From: Callorhinus ursinus
Taxonomy: Eukaryota > Chordata > Mammalia > Carnivora > Otariidae
Assembly (NCBI RefSeq): GCF_003265705.1
Contig: NW_020312935.1
Coordinates: 6,046,245 to 6,110,244 of the forward strand
DNA length: 64,000 bases
Direction: 5' to 3'
Shown here: positions 11,701 through 22,960 of the stretch, one piece after another
How positions within the stretch are numbered: the first letter of the stretch is position 1
How the letters are laid out: every line of letters starts with the position of its first letter
Translations under genes and position numbers: made by a program
Notes under the pieces: model-generated
Told to the model about the DNA's origin: nothing
What the model saw: the letters and a program-made list of their open reading frames with translations, nothing else
Databases searched by the model: none

Positions 11701-13593
11701 GATGGTAGAGAAGGGAAGATGGGCTCCCAAGGCATGAAAGGACACTGATAAGATGTAGGAGTAAGAAAGGAAGGAAACTAGCCCCTCAAAGAAATGGCTC
11801 AGAAGAAGCCACCTCGGGCAGGTAACCTCAGAAGGAATGGACATGAAGGAACTGGACAATGGAGAGAAACTCTAGGATAAGGTGTGTAGTAGTCAGGAAA
11901 GGCAGCATTTCAGTTGCTTGCCGTTGGCTACTTCAAGCACCCTCATAGGCTCAGATACCACCCTAAAACTCCCAGGTGACAAGGAGACTAGGGCTCCACA
12001 CTGAAAAACATGGCAAGTTTCTAGTCATAAAATAGTCTGGCATCTGACATGGTCCTCCAGTCCTCCAGAGGAGACAAGCAAGAGCTATTTGGCAAATGGG
12101 ACAATTAAGTACCAATCAACATATAAGGAATTAAGTGGAAAACCTCCAGGCCACTTCATTTGGATCAGAGCCACTTTAGCCGCTCAGGGGTAAGCTGGTC
12201 ACTCTCCCTCCCAGGCAGGCTACCATGAAGACGGACAAACAAGCTGCAAAATACTGGCCATGCCAGACTCTACCAAACCTTTGAGCATTCTAGTCTTCAC
12301 AGAGCTGATGAGCATGAGAAGTCTAAGCCAAGCTCACAAGTAAAGGGAGCACAGACTCCAGGTGTGGGGCAAAGTGCTCAGTGGTTTCAGGCAGCAGATG
12401 GATCTTCCCCAGGTGGCAAGGGGTAGCTAAACCCACCCAGTGTGAGCACCAGTGCCTGCTTTTAAAAGCAGCTAGTTTGAGCCTCCCAGCAAGTTTAAGA
12501 ACAGGGTTTAAAGAAACACCAATTCTCAGCTGTGGCCACTGCACACTCCACACCACCATTACCAGCCGGTCTTTCAACCACTACAACTTTTCACAGGTCC
12601 CTAAACCTGTCAGGAAACTGGTGCCTTCACACATGCTATTTCTTCTTTGCAGAATGCCATTCCTGACACCGAATCACCTGTTCAAATTATTAACACCTAG
12701 CCTAAACATTGTCTTCTCTCTCAAATCTGTTCTCAGGCACTCTCCAGCCCCAACCTCAGTACCCTGTCTCCATCACAGTACCAAAATACTCCTTTTCTTT
12801 TTTTCATTGACAACAGCATTATATTACAACCTCATTAGTTCTCTATGTCCTGGGGGCTCTTTGAGGGCAGGAGCAGCTCTGAGGTATCACTGCAAGCCCA
12901 TGTAAAGTCTAAATGAATGGAAATATAAACTAGGGCTTGCCAATGTTTGTAGCCTAATCCAATCAGGGCCGTGCAGTCTGTGATTTGCTTTAATCCCAGA
13001 AAGGACACAGAACGGGGGTGGTCACCTGCCTCCTGAAAATCAGTTTTAGAACAGCAGGCCTGGAGTCTGTATTCCAGAGTGAAGGGCAAGTTGCAAAGGG
13101 TGACCAGTGGCTCCTCAGCACAGTGCTTAGGTCTAGACCCGGAACTCAGCATACAGGGCCCAGACCAGGCCTCTGAACTATATATACAGCATAAGGATGG
13201 GGAACCTGAGCTAGTCCCAGAAACACTTCAGACCTTGGGGCCAGGACACGAAGGGGCCCCTGCGGATTGAGAGAAGGAACCTCACCTTCAGCAGAGACGC
13301 TGAAGGACGAGGCAGAACGGCCCGGCACCGGGATGAGAAGGGATCTGCACCCTTGGGGGGGCACGCTCAGGAATTTACTGCTCCAACCCTCGTCTTATCT
13401 CATCAGCCAGGAAGATGCGGTATGGGTCCTGAAGGACCTGCGGACCCTGAGGTCCGCGCCGCCCTTCTGCCCGCTCGCCAACGGCCCACCCCCGCTGTCC
13501 CGGCTCACCCCCCGCGGGCCGGTCCAGCTTGAGGATGTCCCGCAGGTGCTGCGTGGCGTCCTCGATGTCGATGCTCGCGCAGGAGGAGGCCAT
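2754..13593 (-). CDS. EDC4: Enhancer of mRNA-decapping protein 4 (Ge-1/Hedls)
   Basis: Cytoplasmic P-body scaffold linking DCP1 and DCP2 in 5' mRNA decay. Twenty-nine coding exons on the complement: 2754-2946, 3188-3351, 3742-3961, 4060-4246, 4335-4500, 4599-4714, 4820-4975, 5090-5267, 5402-5438, 5528-5680, 5766-5870, 5954-6387, 6685-6841, 6933-7042, 7135-7322, 7402-7493, 7601-7673, 7766-7946, 8065-8167, 8257-8352, 8446-8529, 8626-8735, 9063-9167, 9254-9401, 9482-9671, 9939-10038, 10335-10446, 10781-10937, 13509-13593. They sum to 4200 bases, 1399 aa (human about 1401). Visible parts: N-terminus MASSCASIDIEDATQHL; WD40 blades, with LATASHDGFVKFW near residue 315; poly-Ser tract near 610-645; basic KLKRKGKKDD; coiled coil from about 945 (QQQRELAELRHSQEELLQRL); and the alpha-helical Ge-1 C-terminus ending in a Leu-rich segment. 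Intron 1 (10938-13508) holds one SINE and an L2-like stretch. No frame breaks. Confidence 0.96.
2995..3013 (+). promoter_or_regulatory. CTCF-type motif in the last EDC4 intron
   Basis: AGCGCCCCCTGGTGGCACT is a near-perfect match to the CTCF core (CCCCCTGGTGG with the usual flanks). It lies in the intron between the last two EDC4 exons. Occupancy cannot be judged from sequence. Confidence 0.6.
11031..11199 (+). mobile_element. CAN-SINE (tRNA-Lys type) in EDC4 intron 1
   Basis: CACCTGGGGGGTCAGTTGG head, polypyrimidine middle, AAATAAATGAAATCTT and an A-run. Target-site copies CATGAGGTCCTC (11019) and CATGAGGTGCTC (11202) flank it. Confidence 0.9.
12590..12905 (+). repeat. L2-like ancient LINE fragment
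   Basis: Diverged stretch with the word order typical of L2 3' ends (cttcacacatgctatttctt followed by a cttctc/ctccag-rich run). Judged by eye; boundaries approximate. Confidence 0.4.
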
Positions 13594-13830
13594 GGGCCCA
13601 GCCGCGGGCGCCTCGTCCGCGCCGCGTTCGTTTCGCTGCCGACGCGCACGGTGCAGCCGCGCACAGCCCTGCCGGGACCAGACAGCAGGACACCGGTCAC
13701 TCGTCTCCGTCCACCCGCAGCCCGCAAACCGCCGCCCGCGCCGCGTCCCCGTACCCCACCGGCCCCACCAACCGCCTCCACTTCCGGCCCGCCGGAGCGC
13801 CGGCTCCCGGAACCTGAGCAGGGTGGAGAA
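13440..13830 (-). promoter_or_regulatory. EDC4: EDC4 CpG-rich promoter and 5' UTR
   Basis: Strongly CpG-rich sequence surrounds EDC4 exon 1 (ATG at 13591-13593), with many CG dinucleotides such as CGCCGCGTTCGTTTCG and a CCGGAAGTGG ETS-type site on the minus strand. This fits a CpG-island housekeeping promoter. Confidence 0.7.
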
Positions 13831-14267
13831 GAAAGGTTCCGGGATGGGGGGCGGAAGCTTCGCGGCTCCCGGACCCCTTGGTCAACGGGAGTTCCTCAGG
13901 GTTGAGGTAGAGAAAACGTCCACGTACTGGACCGCTCAAACCCCTATTCGGCTCAGGATATCCTGCCCAGTCTATGTCCATTCCCAGAACATGGACTTAT
14001 GATGGGCCTGGAACTGGATCAACTCAGCCGCCCAGGTTACAGTCCCTAAGACCCTACCAAGGAAGCTGAATTGGTACGCCCCTACGTTTCCCCTTGGGGA
14101 AATGGGGCAGGGCAACCCAAGGTCTCAGGGGAATCATAAGCCCAGGAACTGCAGGGGAAATGGTCAAACCATGAACATCACATCGTTAATGTCCCCCATC
14201 ATCCCCTGCCCACCCAGGCCTGACACCCTCAGGCAGGAAGAAAGAAACCAGAGTTTACAAACACCTC

Positions 14268-14273
14268 TTTATT
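14268..14273 (-). terminator. NUTF2: Distal poly(A) signal (AATAAA) of NUTF2
   Basis: AATAAA on the minus strand about 1.6 kb past the NUTF2 stop codon; it would give a long 3' UTR form. Confidence 0.6.
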
Positions 14274-15526
14274 GCAGAAATTTCAGGCACAGGTACATGG
14301 AAGAAGCTGTATTGCAGATTTTATACAGGGTGGTGTAAGAGGCAGCAGGCACCTACCTCTCTCCCAACCCCCACTCCCCAAACACACAGCATCCTAAATC
14401 AGTCCCACTGAAATCTCCTGAATTTGTAGCCTTCTAGAAACAGTACATCATCCAGTCCTGTGCTCAGTGTAGCCTGACAACCTGTGGGGGTCTGAGGGAG
14501 TCCTTGGCCTCCATCTATAGTGCAGGAAGGAAGGGGGAGTGCAGGTCAGGCATAACTGTGGTGCCCTCACCAATCCTGAAACCCCTAAACCCCCTAGGTT
14601 TGGTTCTAGCTTCTGGTTGCTACCTTGCCACCAGACTTATACCACCAGAGGTCTCAGGGCTAAAGGGCTAGTTCTGCAATGGGCAAGGCCTCTCTCCCCC
14701 AAAGTGAGAAGCAGAAACTGCCCCAATAGTTAAGATTTCCTGGGACTTGAAAACAATGTGAAGGTGTGTGTGTGTGGTGAGAGAGGAAGCAGGAGGCCTA
14801 GAGATGCCTTGCAGATGTCTGAGGGGTGAGAAATCCCAGAGCACAAATCCCTCAAACTCAGACTCCGATTGCCTACTTTCATAACTCTTGAGTCTATACT
14901 CCGACCCAACTGGGCCTGGCTCTGTGGGCAATGGAGGCTGGGCATTCTGGGCACTCACCTCTAGGCAATGATATCCAAAGCAGGTGGTACAAAATCTGAG
15001 CTGCCCTCTGCTTGGCTTGGGGTTTGTGGGGTACCCTGGATGTGATCCTGACCGTTCTGGGGGGGTAGAACAGGACCCTCTCCCTCAAACCCTTGCTCAT
15101 TTTATACAGGGTAGTTTTGCTGAGGCCTCAGTCGAGAGCACCTGAACCTGATAAGTCACTTTCAGTGGGATTCTAGATCATCTCTATTACCAGAGCCCTG
15201 ATCCTACCCAATGTAGGAGTCATCAGAACTGAGTGCAGAGGCTTCAGTGCAAAGGAAGCTTCGGGCTGGACCTGAGCTCTGTCTGCAGCTCAGTTTTCCA
15301 AGACCAGGGGGGCCGAGGTGGGGAATACTATGCCCTACAGGGCTTCTGAGAGAAGCTAGCTGGGAGTGCTGCTTCAGCAGTTTTCTCTTTGCAACAGGTA
15401 TTGCTGAGTTGGGGGAGAGGTGGGAAGGTGAGACATGAAAGAGCCAATGGGGCAGGGTGATTACTGATGCCCAGCCAACTATTAAACTAATTAAAACAAT
15501 TTAAACTGTTAAGAAAATTTTGTGGT

Positions 15527-15532
15527 TTTATT
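15527..15532 (-). terminator. NUTF2: Proximal poly(A) signal (AATAAA) of NUTF2
   Basis: AATAAA on the minus strand about 370 bases past the NUTF2 stop codon at 15904-15906. Together with the distal signal at 14268 it implies alternative 3' ends. Confidence 0.55.
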
Positions 15533-15903
15533 GTATCATGAGGCATTGAAACATCCGAACAAATCAATATCTGGGCGGTGAGGCAGCTGCTTTCTCCTTC
15601 ACTTCTTTGGGTTACTAGAGCAACTTGTCAGTAGATTAAAAAAAAAAAAAAAAAAAAAGACAACCTTTTGCATTACTTAAGTCTTTCCAAGGCATGCGCT
15701 GGTACAACACAAACTTCTCCTGTCAGATGCAACTAGTCTAGCATCCAAACATCATGCACAATACCTCGGTAGCAGCGCACTGCGCCCGCTCCCGCCGCGG
15801 CCCTGCTCGTTTGTGTATGATATTTGGGGCATCTGGAGGAGTGTGAATAGTATCAGGAAGAGGAGGGAGGAGGAAACAGCATGAGTGCCTGGCTGGGAGG
15901 AGG

Positions 15904-18900
15904 TCAGCCAAAGTTGTGCAGGGCAAGCCTGAACATGTCATTGGTGCAAACCCAAGCATCGTTGATGTTCTTTAATAGGAACATCTGGTGGAACCCCATG
16001 ATGGGGTCTTCATCAGCCTGTGAGGAGAAAGAAAATGATTCAGTTAGTGGGCCAAAGAACAGGAAGGCAGTTCAGTGGTAGGGGAACAGGACAAAAGAAT
16101 GCTGACTTTGGGATCAGACCCTACTGTCTTGGACTTAAATTCCAGTATAGCCAAGGGATACTTGTGAATGTGAATTGATACAACATACTGGGCACACAGG
16201 GGCTATGGATGGCAGCTCACGCTGCTGCATGCACTTAAACCGAGTAAGTCACCAGTTAGCTACTGCAACAGAGCAGAGAAAGTGCCTGCTCTGAGCTCAT
16301 GTCTCTAGGCACAGTGATCAAATTTGAAAGACTTCTGCAGTGCTCACCACGTAACTTATAGTACCTAAAACTAAACAATCTTAGCATCTGTCTGATTACT
16401 ATGCCAGTTAGTCCAATTAGGAGAAACTACAGCTAATACTGACTGTGACCAGGTAGGTGAGAAAAGCCTCAAAACTGAGTTCACACTGTAATCATAGCTC
16501 TACAGAGCAAAAACAAAGCAATGCCACCAGGTGATGTTTCCTATCATGTCATATATACAACATTTGCAACGAGAAAAGAAAGGCAAAACACCTTCAGCCA
16601 AACTGCAGAAGACCAGGATAAAGGCTAGTTACGGTAGGAGCCCCGTTAACCACCTCGGTCTCTAACACTGCGGGTTTTCTGGGAGTTATCATCAGCAAGA
16701 AGGCAAATCAATCTTCTGGGGTTCTGAGTTGGACAGAAACACCAGAATGAACCTGAAGCCAGGTAGGAATGGGCAAGGAATACTGACTCTAGCCTGGAAA
16801 GTAGGCACTGAGCCCCCTGGAGAGACCTCTTCACCCAAAAGGGCCTATTTGAGCACAAACGCTAGGCAGGGCATGTTGGGCAGGCAGGAAAAACTGACAG
16901 GAAAGTGCAGGCCAGAAGGTAGGTCCCTCTGGGTCCACAGGTCCATGGCAGAGGCCTAGAGGCTCCCTCTCCGCCATTGTATTTGACTCAGGAGGCCCCA
17001 CTTAGCCTAGGGAGAAGGCATACAGACCTTCAGAGCCCCACGGTGACACAAGCCCAGGAGATTGGGACCTGGTCAAGGGACAACCAATTTGTCCTGCTTC
17101 GGGAAGGAGGAGAGGCTTTTTAGAAACTAAGAATCTGGCTTCAGTCTGCTGGAGCACAACGGGTAGGAGCTCCTGGGAGAGTTCTTGGGGGACTGAGGAG
17201 CTGAAAGCTTTGAAGAGGACAGGTCTTGAGAAAAAGAAAGTGCAAAGAGAAGCCGGAGTTCCAGGAATCTGCTTTGCTCAGCAGGTGGAGGAGCCAGCAG
17301 GCAGCTCAAGGAGTGGCAGCATGGACTCCAGCAGATGACTGCGACTCAGCACCCAGCGGGCCCTCTGGGTCCACTGCCTACAGAAAGCCCACCTACACCT
17401 CAGGGCGGTGCAAAGGCCCAGTAGCTCGGCACCACAGCTCCACCCTGCTCCTATACCTCTTGTCCCTTTTCCAAAAAGGCTCTAGACCAGTACTCTCCAA
17501 TAGTACTTTCTGTAACAACAGAAATCGTCTATGTCTGGGGGCACCTGGGTGGCTCAGTTGGTTAAGTGTCCGACTCGTAATTTCTGCTCAGGTCATGAAC
17601 TCATGGGTCGTGAGACTGAGCCCCATGTCAGGCTCTGCGCTCACTGGGGAGTGTTCTGAAGATTTTCTCTCTTTCTCTCTCTCTCCCTTCCTCTGCCCCT
17701 CCCCCCACTCGCACACTCTAATAAATAATCTTAAAAAAAAAAATTCTATGTCTGTGCTATCCAATAGGCAGCCACAAGGACTATGAGCACTTGAAAAATG
17801 GCTAGTTCAACAGAGAAACTCCAATTTAACTTTATTTCATTTTTTTTTAAGATTTTATTTATTTATTTGACAGAGAGAGACAGCCAGAGAGAGAACACAA
17901 GCAGGAATAGTGGGAGAGAGAGAAGCAGGCTTCCCACCAAGCAGGGAGCCTGACGCGGGGCTCAATCCCAGGACCCCGGGATACGACCCAAGCCGAAGGC
18001 AGACGTTCAACGACTGAGCCACCCAGGCGCCCCTAACTTTATTTCATTTTAATTAATGTAATTAAAAATCACCATTAAAATCAAAATATAATTTAAAAAT
18101 GTGACTAGTGGTTATTGTATTGAATTACACAGCTCTAGATGCTTTGGGTGTCCCTTGATAAGCAGGTCAAATCACAGAGAAGGCAAGGGTGCAGGGCTCT
18201 CTCCTCTGCCTGCCCACTCCTCCCTACCACCACCAGTATTATGAGGCAGCAGTACTGTTACCTTGAGCTGGCCCACAACCATGCTGATGATGCAGCTATC
18301 TGGCGTGGGCTGATGGTCCTGTGCCGTGATGCTGTGCTGGATTTTCTGGAACGGAAGGCTCTGCAAAAGAAACAGTGCGTGGTGTGGTGTAGCCAGCAGG
18401 GCAGGAAAGTAGCTGCTGACAGCAGGGCCCTGGCTCTTACTTACAGACAACTTCTCCACAATGGCAGCTTTCCCCTGGAACTGCTGTCCTTCCCACGTAA
18501 GGCATGATGCGTCAATCTGAAAACCAGAAAACATGGGGTCAGGGCCTTATTTGAAAACAATGAGTCCAAGCCTCAGTTTCCTTATCTGTAAAGAAGGGAA
18601 CTGAAGGTAGCTTCCATACTTTACACTATTAACAACCTCTTTAATTATACTCTATCTTCCCAGAGCCCAGGCTCTGAAACACTAAGAAAATACAAATGTA
18701 TTTAGTAAGTTCGTTTCCCAGTTTTTATTCAAGAAGTTATATGGCCTCTGATATGCCTGAGCCCCCGGCTGACTATATGTGGCCAAGACTCAGCCAAAAG
18801 TCATCCTGCTGTGTGGTCAGTCAGCACCAGTCCTAGAAAAGCCCATGAGAAATAACTTGGAAACAACCTATATTCATCACCATCTCTAGAGCTCAGGCCA

Positions 18901-20500
18901 AATTCTACTAAGGCCATTCCCATGGGGAACATCCATAGGGTCAGGGAAGGATGGAAGCTGACAAGGCCTCCCAAGGCCTAGTCTGGGACCCTCCCTTCCA
19001 TCAACATGCAACCCACTAGCTTCCTCCCCTCCCCTCCAGATTTCCCCTGCCATAGCTTTCACGGGCAGAACTCAAAAGTGCCTCTACTGTTTACCAGCTA
19101 TAACATTTGGCAAGTTACTTATTTTTCTGAATCTGTTTCCTGACCTTTATTTATATATTTTTGAAGATTTTATTTATTTGAAAGGGAGAGAGCTCGAGCA
19201 CAAGCGTGGGGGGGGGGGCGCAGAGGGAGAGGGAGAAGCAGACTCCCTGCTGAGCAGGGAGCCCAATGCAGGGCTCGATCCCAGGACTCTGAGATCATGA
19301 CCTGAACTGAAGGCAGACACTTTTTTTTTTTTTAAGATTTTATTTATTTATTTGACAGAGACACAGCGAGAGAGGGAACACAAGCAGGGGAAGTGGGAGT
19401 GGGAGAGGGAGAAGCAGGCTCCCTGCCGAGCAGGGAGCCCGATGCAGGGCTTGATCCCAGGACGCTGGGATCATGACCTGAGCCGAAGGCAGACACTTAA
19501 CGACTGAGCCACCCAGACACCCTGTGAAGGCAGACATTTAACCGACTGAGCCACACAGGTGCCCGTTTCCTGATCTTTAAAGGGGACATGTGCTGAGGAT
19601 TATATGAAATGACACAGATAGGAGTAACTACTACACCAAGTAGTTCTCGGTGTATACGAACATCATTAAAATAACACCAAACAATGCCTACCTAGAAGCG
19701 TTTCTTAAAAGACACACCAGCCTCGTTTCTTAAAAGACACACCACCCTCTGGCGCCTGGGTGGCTCAGTCGGTTAAGTGTCTGCCTTCAGCTCAGGTCAC
19801 AATCTCGGGGTCCTGGGATCAAGCCCCGAGTCGGGCTCCCTGCTCAGTGAGGAGTCTGCTTCTCACTCTCCCTCTGTACCCCCCTCAACTCATGCTGTCT
19901 CTCTCAAATAAATAAACAAAATCTTAAAAAGAAAAAAAAAAAGACACACCAGCCTCCCTGGACTAACCTCATTTATTTACCATGAGCATTCAGGGCCCTT
20001 TGGTCCCCAAAAGGAAGCTGGACTTAGGGCCTCCAGAAGAGCTCAGTTTTGCACTGATGATGCTCATAGCTGCCGCCTCCAGAGAGCACCATGAGCCCTA
20101 GCATCTGCCTGCTACTGCCCAAGCTGGAATCAGAGGCACTCCCAGGACCATGGGATGGCAAGCCCAGAACACCCTGCCAAGGATATCCGGATCCCTACTC
20201 TTACAGAAGATGACAGAAGGGAATGTGTAGAGCAGGTAGTTGGGGTAGGCCTCAGGCCCCCTGTCCCATGGACAGAAACTCAGATAGAAGGGTAGAGCCA
20301 AATCCAGTGAGGGCTGCTAGAATTTGTGAACTGGACAGCCTAGCCCAATATCTGAATTGATCCCCTGGAGTCCCACTCAGGCCCTAGAGCTGAAGACTTA
20401 CATAAATTGCGCCTAGTTGGGTTCTGTCGTTATCAAATAACTGGTAGTAATGTTGAATGAAGCTGGATCCAATCTGCTCCCAAATTGGCTTGTCTCCCAT
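15904..20500 (-). CDS. NUTF2: Nuclear transport factor 2
   Basis: Small homodimeric carrier that binds RanGDP and FxFG nucleoporins and returns Ran to the nucleus. Four coding exons, complement(15904-16017, 18262-18360, 18445-18516, 20402-20500), all GT-AG, give exactly 127 aa, the family length. It starts [20 protein letters not shown] and ends RLALHNFG. Residues known from the family to contact Ran or Phe repeats are present: Trp41 in LTWEGQQ, and Asp92 and Asp94 in [13 protein letters not shown]. The coding part matches the human protein essentially throughout from memory. A 5' UTR segment (20501-20529) shares the first coding exon, behind a TTGCAG acceptor. An intron of about 10 kb then leads to the noncoding first exon near 30505. 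SINEs and the 5' intron make up most of the gene's span. Confidence 0.97.
17538..17744 (+). mobile_element. CAN-SINE in NUTF2 intron
   Basis: Head GCACCTGGGTGGCTCAG and tail AATAAATAATCTTAAAA, flanked by TCTATGTCTG direct repeats at 17528 and 17745. The middle (GGCTCTGCGCTCACTGGGGA) is of an older subtype. Confidence 0.9.
17841..18033 (-). mobile_element. CAN-SINE, inverted, with intact target-site duplication
   Basis: Reverse-orientation element. Perfect direct repeats TAACTTTATTTCAT at 17827-17840 and 18034-18047 mark a fairly young insertion. Confidence 0.93.
19150..19564 (-). mobile_element. CAN-SINE interrupted by a second CAN-SINE
   Basis: Outer inverted SINE with target-site copies near 19135 (GTTTCCTGACCTTTA) and 19565 (GTTTCCTGATCTTTA). 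It is split by the inner element at 19321-19524. Confidence 0.9.
19321..19524 (-). mobile_element. Inner CAN-SINE nested in the element at 19150-19564
   Basis: Complete inverted SINE starting with a T-run. The outer SINE's TGAAGGCAGACA word is duplicated on both sides (19308 and 19525). Confidence 0.92.
19700..19749 (+). repeat. 25-bp tandem duplication next to a SINE
   Basis: Two near-identical 25-base units (GTTTCTTAAAAGACACACCA plus five bases) at 19700-19724 and 19725-19749. A third partial copy (AAAGACACACCAGCCTC) follows the SINE at 19941. Confidence 0.8.
19751..19940 (+). mobile_element. CAN-SINE in NUTF2 intron
   Basis: GGCGCCTGGGTGGCTCAG head and AAATAAATAAACAAAATCTT tail. AAAGACACACCA copies flank it. 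Confidence 0.92.
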
Positions 20501-20904
20501 TCTGGAGCGTCACCCGGCCTCGCTGAGACCTGCAAGATGAGCAAGACAGAGAGGGAAGTGTTGGTGCCAAGGAAGCAGGAGGTAGCCAGGTGCTGTTTCT
20601 TCACTGACCCCAACCCCTCCTGTCCTCCTTGAGCAGAAAATCCTTTGCTGAGGTCTGTATTCCCATGGAACATAGAGAAGCCCTGGGGAACTGGTAGGAG
20701 ACCCCTCCCAATACAGACCAGTGCAGGGAGCCCAGAGGTGGACCCGACTCAGCCCTTCCTTTAAGGAGCTATGGATGATGAAACAAAGGGGTGCCAGGGA
20801 TGTGAAGCACATAGGATGGGAGCTAAGGGTAGAGCCAAGACAAAGGAAAGTCAGAGCAAGCCCTTCAATGCTCAACCGGGGGTGCGGCTTTTAAGGAGGA
20901 GCTA

Positions 20905-21000
20905 ACCGCACCACTCTCCCACATCCTTTCGTTTGATCCTCTCAACAACCTGCAAGGCCAGAGTTACTACTATTCTTCCCACTTTGCAGGTCAGAAACTA
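20905..21000 (-). repeat. MIR/L2-like fragment
   Basis: Contains the MIR-type core ATCCTCTCAACAACCTGCAA followed by the CCCACTTTGCAGGTCAGAAAC pattern. Diverged; limits approximate. Confidence 0.45.
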
Positions 21001-22701
21001 CAGATGTCTGTGTGTGGAGTGTCTTCTATTGCAGTCCTCAGTCCCATCAACACTGCCCCAGGGCTATACTGGCAGGTGGAGGAAGACCCAGTGAGAGAGG
21101 GGAAGATGGTTCCTCAATGCCCCACTTGCAATAAAACAGCAAATGACCCTCCATTTTAGTGTTGGGAGCAGTTTACTTCTTTGAGCACTGGTAAATCTCT
21201 TCATTTCTTCATTGACAGGGTTACCCCTACCCACTTTCAGAGCTGCAGCTATGAGTTCAAAAGATCAGAGAGTAATACTGAGGGGTGTTGGGAGGGGAAA
21301 TGGAGGCTATGAGGGGGAAACATGTCATCTCTCCATACCCCCCATCCCTGCACTGCCCCTGTTGGAAGGGGATTGCCCCCCTCTGATCTCTGAGGGGGAA
21401 GGGAGACCCCCCCTCACAGCTACAAACATCACAGCTCTGAGGGTCCTAGTTGGCAAACTTGAGCCCCAGATGAGAGCCACTCTGGCTTTGTTAGCCAGCA
21501 CCCCCACCCCCCAAGAAGCCCACATCTCACTGAAGGATCCCATGACGGCAGACTTTTATGTTGTTCTATAGTTGGGTCTGACTACCTCCCCATCTCCTGA
21601 TAACAGGACTCTGAACCTAAGCGGTGTCAACCCTGGCAGACAACGATTAACTGTGGTGGAATATGATGTAAGTCACTACCCTAAGAAGGGCCTCAGCTTC
21701 CTCCTCTGTAAGGGGGTGTAACCCTGATGTTGCCAGTGGTTGTAAAGCCTCACTAAGGGAACCTGCTAGTTCGCTCCAGTTCCTATGACCTCACCCAACG
21801 CCAGAGGAGCCAGCTGGGATGGATAGTGTAGGGGAGGCAGTGGCTTATCCCCAATCCAGCCAATCTCCCGGCCTATGACCAATACTCTAGCCAATGAGGG
21901 GCCAGGAACATGAGCCAGCTTTATTTTAGGTCCCATAGGAGGTAGTAGCACTAAAAATAGGAGCTCAGTGCTGGGATGACTAAGAAATGTCCAGGAAAGT
22001 CTAAAACAAGTAGAAGAGAAAGCCTGGACCCAGCCACGCCTGCTACACAGGAACACAAGGTGTGTCCCAGTTTATACTCTGCCAAGAAAAAAATCAACAA
22101 GTGGGAAAAGCATAGGATCAACAGCTAGTCTCAGCTGCTGTCTTGGTCACATTTCCAAGGGATCAGACTGTGGCTATACCCACTCCCCATCTCAAATCTC
22201 AGCCCCTTCCACCCTAGTATTCTCTATGTTTGGCTCACTCACTGTGGCCCAGCCCTACAGTATCTTACCCCAAGATGTCTTACTCAGCTCCCAAGAGCTC
22301 TGGGGCAAAGGGAAACCTGGAGGAATGGATGAGGGCCATCTCTCCCTCTGTCCTCAGCAAGGTGGGGCAGCCCTCAGGGAAGGTCTTGGAGAAAGAGTAC
22401 GCCTATTGAAAGAAAAAGCATAAGGAAGTGTCTGGACACATGAAAAGAGGTAAGGGCAGGAAACCAGGAAGCTGGAGATGAAGGGTGACAGGAAAAAAGG
22501 CTAAATAAAAGCTGATCCAAAGACAAAAGTGGTGCCATGTGGTAGGATAGTGATGTGGAGGAAATGTGGGGGTGTTTTTTCTTTTTTCAATATTGTTCTC
22601 AAGGTGTGATCCCTTGCCAGTATGAAAACTACTCGGCACAAATAGCGATGGAGTGAAGAGGGTGGAGGGAAAAAGGGACAGAAGGGTACTCTGGTCTAGT
22701 G

Positions 22702-22731
22702 GGGCAGGGCAGGGCAGGGCAGGGCAGGGCA
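22702..22731. repeat. (GGGCA)n pentanucleotide microsatellite
   Basis: About six head-to-tail GGGCA units in the NUTF2 intron. Confidence 0.85.
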
Positions 22732-22874
22732 AAGTGGGCTTTCCTAAGCAATGAGACTGCTCAGGGCTCCCAGGAAGTGTGAGGAGGAACCTCCAAAACT
22801 ATGTGGCTTGAGGCCGTTTCCAAGTAGGGTCCCTGAAGCCAATACCAACTTGGCTGGCCTGCCTGACCCTGTTT

Positions 22875-22960
22875 TGTTTATTTCCATGTAGTAATCATGA
22901 CAGCCATGTGGTCAGATCCCATTGTCATCCCACTTTACAGGTGGGAAAACAGGTTCAGCA
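22875..22960 (-). repeat. MIR-like fragment
   Basis: CCACTTTACAGGTGGGAAAA core preceded by a CAT-rich segment, as in MIR antisense copies. Diverged. Confidence 0.4.

Noticed and set aside
13267..13905. 212-codon plus-strand frame at the EDC4 promoter
   Set aside because: Antisense of EDC4 exon 1 and its CpG island; no protein-like features.
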